DNA from: UBA6176 sp032119375 | Lineage (GTDB): Bacteria; Verrucomicrobiota; Verrucomicrobiia; Limisphaerales; UBA9464 | Reading direction: 5' to 3' | NCBI GenBank assembly: GCA_964430505.1 | Contig: CAYSGH010000006.1 | Coordinates: 1 to 64,000, forward strand | Length of the DNA: 64,000 nt | Shown: in pieces, positions 52,586-61,500 of the stretch | Numbering within the stretch: the first letter of the stretch is position 1 | Layout of the letters: each line of letters begins with the position of its first letter | The notes under the pieces: generated by a model | The model's input: only the letters and a program-made list of their open reading frames with translations | Told to the model about the DNA's origin: nothing | Databases searched by the model: none | Program-made: the position numbers and the translations under genes

Positions 52586-55500
52586 TTACCGGACGGAGTT
52601 GGTGGTGCCCTTTTGGATGGGGGCGCGGCGGAAGGAGGGGACGCGATTGGTGGGGGCGATGTCATCCGGGAGGATGGGCTCGACGACGGAGCGTTGGAAC
52701 TCGTCGGGCTTGAGCTCCTTTTGGAAGCGGGAGTTGCGGATCATGTCGTCGGTGATCTTGCGTGGGTCCTCGAGGGGGATGGGGTCCTGTGGGTTGGCGA
52801 GGACGAGGGGGGTGAGGAAGATGAGGAGCTCCTTGCGCTCGCGGGTGGTCTTGGTGGAGCGGAAGAGGACGCCGAGGTAGGGAATCTCGCCGAGGACGGG
52901 CATCTTTTTGACGCGGCGATCGTCGGTGGTGGAGATGAGGCCGCCGATGATGATGGTTTGGCCGGACTGGGCGGAGACGGTGGTGTTGGCGCGGCGTTGG
53001 TTGACGACGGGGACGACGGCGGACTTGTTGATTTCGACGGTGGAGGAGGAGATGGCGGAGTTGGTGGTGCCGAGCTCCATCTTGACGAAGCCGTCGGGGG
53101 AGATCTTGGGGGTGACGGTGAGGTTCACGCCGACGTCCTCGTAGCGGAAGGAGTTGATGGTGTCGCCCTGCGGCGTGACGCGGGAGTCGGTGATGAGGGG
53201 GATGCGCTGGCCGATGTTGATGGTGGCGGGCTTGTTGTCGGCGGTGACGATTTGGGGGCGCGAGAGGACCTCGAGGCGTCCGTCGGTCTTGAGGGCGCGG
53301 AGGACGAAGTTGAAGTCGGAGGAGGAGACGGCGGTGGAGAAGCCGCCGAGGGACTGGAGCTGGTTGGGGACGCCGAAGTCGGTGCCGTTGCCGATGGTGT
53401 AGTCGCCCTTGGTGACGGACTGGTTCCACTCGATGCCGAGCTCGCCGACGGCGTCGAGGGTGATCTCGGCGAGGACGACCTGGATGAGGACCTGGGGCTG
53501 TGCGGAGTCGAGCTCCTCGATGATGCCGGTGATTTGGTCGAAGTAGCGGCGGTTGGCGGAGACGAGGAGGGTGTTGGAGGTTTGCTCGGCGACGACGGCG
53601 ACCTCGCGTTCGAGCATGCGTTGGGCGGTGCCGACGGCGTCGGCTCCGAGGGTGGCGACGAGGCGTTGGCGTTCCTGGTCGAGGAAGTTGCGGATGGCGG
53701 TGGCGACCTCGGGGGCCTGGGAGTTGCGGAGTCGGACGACGCGGGAGGTGCGTTCGGCGGCGGGGGAGGAGTCGAGGGACTCGATGATCTCTGAGACGAG
53801 GGTGACGTAGTGGTCGGTGCCGCCGACGAGGAGGGAGTTGGTGCGGGGATCGACGGTGACGTTGAGGGCGTTGGCCTCGGCGGTGCCGAGGGTGGCGGAG
53901 GCGAGGGGTTCGTCGTCGGGGGTGGGGGAGCCGTCTGGGGCGGTGCGGGAGCGGACGAGGGTGTATTGGATGGAGCGTTGGCTGGCGGTGGTGGTCTGGG
54001 TCATGCGGAAGAGCTGGGTGAGCAGCTCGCCCATCTGGCGTGCGTCGGCGTTCTGGAGGGAGAAGACCTTGATCTTGGCCTGCTGCGGGGAGGCGGCATC
54101 CAGGCGATGAATGATCTGGTCGAGGAGGCCCATGTACTCGACGGGTCCGGAGACCACGAGCGAGTTCATGCGGGGGTCCGGCGTGATGAGGATGCCCTCC
54201 TTGAGGGCGGCGGAGACGAGCTCCTGACCGTCCTCGGTGCGGCTGATGAACTGGAGGACGGACTGGGCGTTGGGGTTTTGGTCGGTGAGGGGGGTGGGCT
54301 TGCTGTTGAGGGCGGCGGTGAGGATGGCGGAGAGGGTTTCGGCGCGTGCGTGCTCGAGGGGGAAGACCTTGATTTCGGAGACGCGGGCGACCTGGTCCGT
54401 GTCGAGCTGGCGGACGACCTCGGCGATGCGTCGGGCGTCGATCTCGCCGCAGGAGACGACGAGGGCGTTGATGCGTTCGTCGGCGTTGATGACGACGGGG
54501 AGGACTTGGTTGGGGCCGGCGTCGCGGAAGAGGCCCTGGACGGTGGTGGCGACGCGGCGTGCGTCGGCCTTGGCGAGGGGGAAGACGTGGATGGAGAGGC
54601 CGGTGTCGGTGGGCTCGGCGTCGAGCTGGCGGACGAGGGAGGCGACGGTGTCCATGTCATCGACGGTGGCGCCGACGAGGAGGGCGTTGACCCAGTTGTC
54701 GGCGACGATGGTGATGGGGTCGATGGGCTCGCCCTTCACCTTGGGGGGGCGGTTGGCAACGATGGACTGGAGGGTTTGCTGGAGCTTGGCGGCGGTGGCC
54801 TTTTGGAGCGGGAAGACGCGGAAGTTGAGCCGGGCGAAGGTGCCCTCGCCGTCGAGCTGTGGGAGGAGGCGATCAACGAGGTCGAAGGCCTCCTTGCCGC
54901 CGGAGACGAGGAGGGCGTTGACGCGGTCGTCGGCGAGGACGGTGACGGGGAGGATGCGTTCGTTGGCGTTGACGGTGATGGCGTCGGCGGTGCGCTTGGC
55001 ACGGAAGAACTGGTCGAGGATGGGGGCGAGGGAGGAGGCGCGTGCGTGGCGGAGGGGATAGAGGCGGACGTCGGAGGCGGCGGCGACGTCCTTGCTATCG
55101 AGCTTCTCGATGACGGACTTGACGATGGCGAGGTTCTCCGGGGAGGCGGAGACGATGAGGGTGTTGGATCGGGTATCGACGGAAGTGGAGAGGATGTTTT
55201 GCGGGGTGCGGGCGTTGGGGTTGGCGTTGGGCGGGAGGCCGGGGCGGTAGAGGCCTTGGTCAACGAGGGAGCGGAGGACGGTGGCGACGCGCTGGGCGTC
55301 GGCGAACTGGAGGGTGAACATCTCGAAGACGCCGCCGGGGATGGCGGGCTGGGCGTCGAGCTTGGCGACGAGGGACTGGATGAGCTCGAGGTTTTCCTTC
55401 GAGGCGGAGACGACGAGGGCGTTGTTGAGGGGGTCGGGCTGGACATCGACCTGCTGGGACGGGAGGGGGGGTTGGCCTGGGAGGGTTTGGGCGCGGAGGC

Positions 55501-58500
55501 GGGCGGTGAAGGAGGCCTCGATGAGGTTGGCGACGCGAGCGGCGTCGTTGTTGCGGAGGGGGATCACGACGAGGGCGAGGGCGGGGTTCTCGAGTTTTTG
55601 GTCCAGCTTGCTGAGGAGGTCGTCGAGGGTGGCGTTGTCGTCCTGGGAGGCGGCGACGAGGAGGACGTTGGCGCGGGTGTCTGGGAGGATGATGGGCTTT
55701 TGGCGTTGGAGGTCGGTGCCGGGGAGGGCGGCGTAGCGTTGGGTGAAGAGGGCGTTGAGGGTGGAGGCGAGGACGCGTGCGTCGGCGTTCTCGACGGGGA
55801 CGATGCGGATGCGTCCGGCGAGGGCGGGGCTGGCGTCGTCGAGTTGCTTGGCGAGGGATTGGACGAGCTCGAAGCCCTCGCGGGAGCCGCCGACGAGGAG
55901 GGAGTTGGAGCGGGTGTCGGCGAGGATGACGACCTTGAGGGAGTCGGCGGCTCCCGGGGTGCGGAGGGCGCGCTGGGAGATGCGGGCGTCCATGAGGCGT
56001 TGGAGGGTGGTGGCGACGAGGGAGGCGTCAGCGTGCTGGAGGGGGACGAGCTGGATGTCGCGGAGGTCGAAGTCGAGCTTCTGGTCCAGCTTGGCGAGGA
56101 GGCTGTCGAGGATGGCGAAGGCCTTGGAATTGCCGGCGACGATGAGGGAGGCGGTGCGCGGGTCGAGGGAGACGATGGGCTTGTCCTCGTCGCGGAGGGT
56201 GGTGGAGCGGGGGCCGGTGAAGAGGTCGGAGAGGATCTTTTGGATGGAGGCGGGGTCGGCGTGCTGGAGGGGATAGACGCGGACGGTTTCGAGACCGGAC
56301 GCGGCGGGGATGTCGAGCTGGTTCACGACATCCTCGATGAGGGGAAGCATGTCGGTGCGCGCGGCGACGAGGAGGATGTTGGAGATGTCGTCGGCCTGGA
56401 GGGTGAGGGCGGCGCGGGACTTTGCGGTTTGGGAGGACTTGGAGGCATCGCCGCCGTCGCGAAGGGTGCGGAGGCGGGTCACTTGGGTGGCGAGGCCCTC
56501 GGTGCCGGGGACGGAGGGGCCCTCGGTGAAGACGGAGCGGAGGAGGGGGAGGAGGCGTGAGGCGGAGGCGTGCTTGAGGCGGAAGAGGCGGATGTCGGTG
56601 ACGAAGCGCTCGAGGGGTTGGTCGATGTCGGCGACGACCTTGGCGGCGAGCTCGAGGGTATCGGGCTGGCCGGAGAGGATGAGGGTGTTGGAGCGGGCGT
56701 CGATGGCGACGGTGAGGGGATGGGCGAGGGCCTTGCCGGCCTCGGACTGGGGCTCGGCACCGGGTCCGGCGGGGCCGGTGGCGAGGGTGCGGCCCTGGGA
56801 GAAGAGGGTGGTCAGGGTGGTGGCGGTGGAGGCGGCGTCGGCATGGGCGAGGCGGACGAATCGGACGCGGACGCCCTCGACCATGGCGGGGGTGTCGAGG
56901 AGGTCGATGACGGAGGCGATGGCGTCGAGGTTGTCGGTGGAGGCGGTGACGAGGAGGCGGTTGCCGCCGCCGGGGGCGGCGTCGGCGGAGATGCGGATGG
57001 GCTGGGAGAGGTCGAGGGTGACGGGGGAGCCGTCGGCGGAGCGGACGTTGAGGCGTCGGACCTGTTCCTGGAGCTCGCGTGCCTCGGGGGTGGACTCGCC
57101 TTGGGGGCCGGGGCGGAGGAGGTTTTGGAGGATGGTGGCGAGCTGGGTGGCGTTGGCGCGCTTGAGGGGGAAGACGCGGACGTCGGCCTCGACGTTCTTG
57201 GAGGGTTGGTCGATGGACTCGATCATCTTGCTGACCTGCTGGATGACGGGGTCGCGGGCGATGACGAGGAGGCCGCGGTCACGGGGGGAGACGGAGACGG
57301 TGACGGGGTCGCCGGGGCGCGTGGCATTGAGTTGGGCGACCATTTGCTGGACGAGAGCGAGGGCCTTTTGGGGCTCGGCGTGTGCGAGGGGGAAGATTTT
57401 GAAGCCGGTCTGTGCGGTGGCCCCGGCGTCGTCGAGCTGCTTGATGAGGGATTCGAGGAGGCCGAAGTCCGTGGGGCGTGCGCGAATGACGACGGAGCGG
57501 GTGCGGGGCTCGGCGACGACGGTGATCTTGGGGGCCTGCTTGGGCGGGACGCCGTCGGAGAGCTGGCGGAGCTGGGCCGGGGTGAGCTGGATGGGCTCGG
57601 GCTTGAAGACCTCGGTGAGGGTCTTGGCGACGAGGACGGGGTCGGCATCCTTGAGGGGGAAGAGGCGGAACTCGGCCTCGTTGCCGTAGAAGTTGAAGGA
57701 GAGCTCGGTGATGAGGCGCTCGACGTTCTCGATTTCGGCGACGGGGCCGGCGAGGACGAGGGCGTTGGCTTGCTTGTCGATGGCGACGGAGACGCCCGGG
57801 GGCGCGTTGGTGTCGCCGTCGGGGCGGGGCTGGACCTTGTCCACGATGGCGAGGGAGGACTGGGTGGTCTGGGGGTAGATGCTTTCGAGGAGCCTGGCCA
57901 TTTGGTCGGCGGCGACGCGGTCGAGGGCGCGGAGGCGGACGACGTAGGAGGAGTCCTGGCCCTGGGCGTCGAGGCGGGAGACGAGCTCCATGACCTGGGC
58001 GAGGTCGGCGCGGCGGCCGATGAGGGTGAGGGAGTTGTTGGAGAAGTCGGGCTCGACGATGGGGCGCTCGGCCTTGGGGCGGTTGCTGAAGATGGCCTCG
58101 ATTTGGGAGGCGATGTCGAAGGCGCGGCCCTTGCGGAGCCAGACGAACTGGACGTCGCGGTCGGTGCGGTCGGGGGCCTTGTCGAGGGTGGGGAGAAGCT
58201 TCTCGATGACGGCGAAGTGGTCGGCGGTGCCGGTGACGACGAGGGAGTTGGAGCGGTCCTCGATGGAGATGGTGGCCTGGCGGGCGAAGCCGCCGCCGCC
58301 ACCACCGGAGTCGCCGTCTGGGGAGGAGCGGGCGAAGCGGCGCCGGCTGGAGACGGACTGGAGGATGGGCTGGAGGATGGTGGAGACCTCCTTGGCGTTG
58401 CCGTTCTCGAGCTTGTAGATGCGGACCTCGATCTCGGAGGAGGGGGCGTCGGCGTCGAGCTCGCGGACGATGCGGAGGACGTCCTGGACGGCGTTGGTGG

Positions 58501-61500
58501 GGCCGTTGAGGAGGATGGAGTTGGCGCCGGGGACGGGGGTGATGACGACGCGGGTGGCGGGGTTGTAGCCGGGGCGGTTGGTGAGGGAGCGGTTGACGGC
58601 GTTGGCGATGTCGTCGGCGCGGCCCTTGGTGATGCGGACGGACTGGAGGACGGCGTTGCTGCCGGCCTCGGGGGTGTCGAAGGCCTCGATGATGGAGGCG
58701 ATGGCCTTGAGCTGGGGCTCGGTGCCGGCGAGGACGAGCTGGTTGGAGGCGGGGTCGTCGAGGATGAGGGCCTCGCCGTTGCCGAGCTCGGGGTTGCTGC
58801 GGGACTGGTCCTGGAAGACCTGGCGGACCTTGGAGGAGACGTCGGCGGCGCGGCGTGACTGGAGGGAGACAACGCGCATGGAGCGGTTGGCGTCGGAGCC
58901 GAGGGACTGGTCGAGCTGCTCGATGATGACGGAGGCGGACTGGAGCTCCTTGGGGTCGCCGGTGGTGATGAGGGTGCGGGTCTTGGAATCGACGGAGACG
59001 GAGACGCGCTTTTGTGGGCGGCCGAAGGCGTCGTAGCGGACGAGGGCGGAGGAGAGGATTTCGGCGACCTTGGCGGGGTCGGCGGACTTGAGCTTCACGA
59101 CGCGGGTGGAGGCGGACTGTGCGGAGATCTTGTCGAGCTTGCGGATGATGTCCTCGACGATGGCGAGCTCGTTGGTGGTGGCGGTGACGATGAGGCGGTT
59201 GGCGCCGTTGTCGGGGAGGATGAGGGTGTCGGCGGCGGGGGCGCCGGGGCGGGACTTGGCCTGTTCCTGGTAGAGGGTGCGGACGGTGGAGGAGAGCTCG
59301 GCGGCGTTGGCGGTGGTGAGGTCGATGACGCGGGTCTCGCGTGGGGCGCGCTCGGCCTGGTCGCCCTGGAGCTGGGTGAGGATGCGGCTGATCTCGGAGA
59401 GGTGGTTGGTGCGGGCGGTGACGATGAGGCGGGCATTTTTGGTGTCGGGGACGAAGACGGCGTCGGGGCGGTCGGAGGGGTTGTTGGTGGAGCGGATGCG
59501 ATAGAGCTGCTGGACGAGGGGCTGGAGGCGCTCGAGCTCGGAGGCGGAGCCGAGCTCGAAGAAGCGGGTTTCGCGTGCGGCCTGGGCTCCCTGGGCGGCC
59601 TGGAGGTCGGAGATGATTTGCTCGACGACGGCGAGCTGTTGCTCGGAGCCGGCGAGGACGAGCTGGTTGGAGTCGGGTTCCTCGAGGATGAGGATTTCGG
59701 CGGTGCCGAGGTCCGGCTGGGCCTGGACGCGGTCGGCGTAGAGCTGGCGGACGCGCGGGACGAGGATGGAGGCGCGGCCCTGGGCGACGGAGACGACCTT
59801 CATGCGGCGGTCGCCCTGGGTGCCGAGGGACTGGTCGAGCTGCTCGATGATGGAGGCGACGCCGGTGAGTTCCTTGGGGTCGCCGGTGACGATGAGGGTG
59901 CGGGTCTTGGGATCGACGGAGACGGCGACGCGACGTTGGGGGCGGCCGAAGGCGTCGAAGCGAACGAGGGTGGAGGAGAGGATTTCGGAGACCTTGGCGG
60001 GGTCGGCGGACTTGACCTTGAAGACGCGGGTGGAGGCGGACTGGTTGGAGGCCTTGTCGAGCTTGCGGATGATGTCCTCGACGAGGGCGATCTCGTTGGT
60101 GGCGGCGGTGATGATGAGGCGGTTGGCGCCGGGGTCGGGGAGGATGAGGGTGTCGGCGGCGGGTGCGCCGGGGCGGGACTTGGCCTGTTCCTGGTAGAGG
60201 GTGCGGACGGTGGTGGAGAGCTCGGCGGCGTTGGCGGTGGAGAGGTCGATGACGCGGGTTTCGCGCTGGGCGAGGGCGGGTTGGTCGCCTTGGAGCTGGG
60301 CGAGGATGCGCTCGATCTCGACGAGGTGGTTGGTGCGGGCGGTGACGATGAGGCGGGCGTTCTTGGTGTCGGGGATGAAGACGGCGTCGGGGCGGTCGGA
60401 GGGGCTGTTGGTGGAGCGGATGCGATACAGCTGCTGGACGAGGGGCTGGAGGCGCTCGAGCTCGGAGGCGGAGCCGAGGTCGAAGAAGCGGGTATCACGG
60501 GCGGCCTGGGCGCCTTGGGCGGCCTGGAGGTCCGTGACGATTTGCTCGACGGCGGCGAGCTGGGCCGGGGAGCCGGCGAGGATGAGCTGGTTGGAGTCCG
60601 GCTCCTCGAGGATGAGGGTTTCGTCGGTACCCAGCTCGGGCTGGGACTTGATGCGGTCGGCGAGGAGCTGGCGGAGCTTGGGGACGAGGGAGGCGGCGCG
60701 GCCCTGGGCGAGGGAAAGGACCTTCATGGAGCGCGCCTCCTGGGTACCGAGGGATTGGTCGAGCTGCTCGATGATGAGGGAGACGCCCTGGAGCTCCTTG
60801 GGGTCGCCGGTGACGATGAGGGTGCGGGTCTTGGAATCGACGGAGACGGTCGTGCGCTTTTGGGGGCGTCCGTAGGCATCGAAGCGGACGAGGGCGGTGG
60901 AGAGGATTTCGGCGACCTTGGCGGGCTCGGCGGACTTGATCTTGAAGACGCGTGCGGAGGCGGACTGGGAGGAGGTCTTGTCGAGCTTCGCGACGATGGA
61001 CTCGACGGCGGCGAGCTCGTTGGTATCGCCGACGAGGATGAGGCGGTTGGCTCCGGCGTCGGGGGTGATGAGAGTGTCGGGGACGATGGATCCGAGGCGT
61101 GCCTTGGCTTCCTCGAGGTAGAGGGTGCGGACGGTGGAGACGAGGTCGGCGGCGGTGGCGGTGGTGAGGTCGAGGATGCGGGTTTCGCGGGTGGAGGCGG
61201 AGGGCTTGGCACCCGGGGTGGGGTTGGGGTTGAGCTGGTTGAGGATGGCCTCGATTTGGCGGAGGTGATCGGGCTTGCCGGTGATGATGAGGCGGCCGGT
61301 GCGTGGGTCGGCGACGATGGAGGCGTCGGCGGGGTCGGACTCGGCGCGGTCCTTCCACTGGTTGGAGTAGAGCTGTTGGACGACGGGGAGGAGGCGTTGG
61401 GCGTCGGCGGTGGAGCCGACGTCGAAGGCCTTGGTTTCGCGGGGCTGGCGCGGGGCGGTGGCGACGGTCTCGGCGATTTGGCGGATGGCGGCGGCTTGCT

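Noticed and set aside
53810..56560. Plus-strand open frame of 916 residues across the secretin gene
   Set aside because: Gly/Glu/Val-rich shadow of the minus-strand repeats, caused by the lack of stop codons in very GC-rich antisense sequence; no family pattern.
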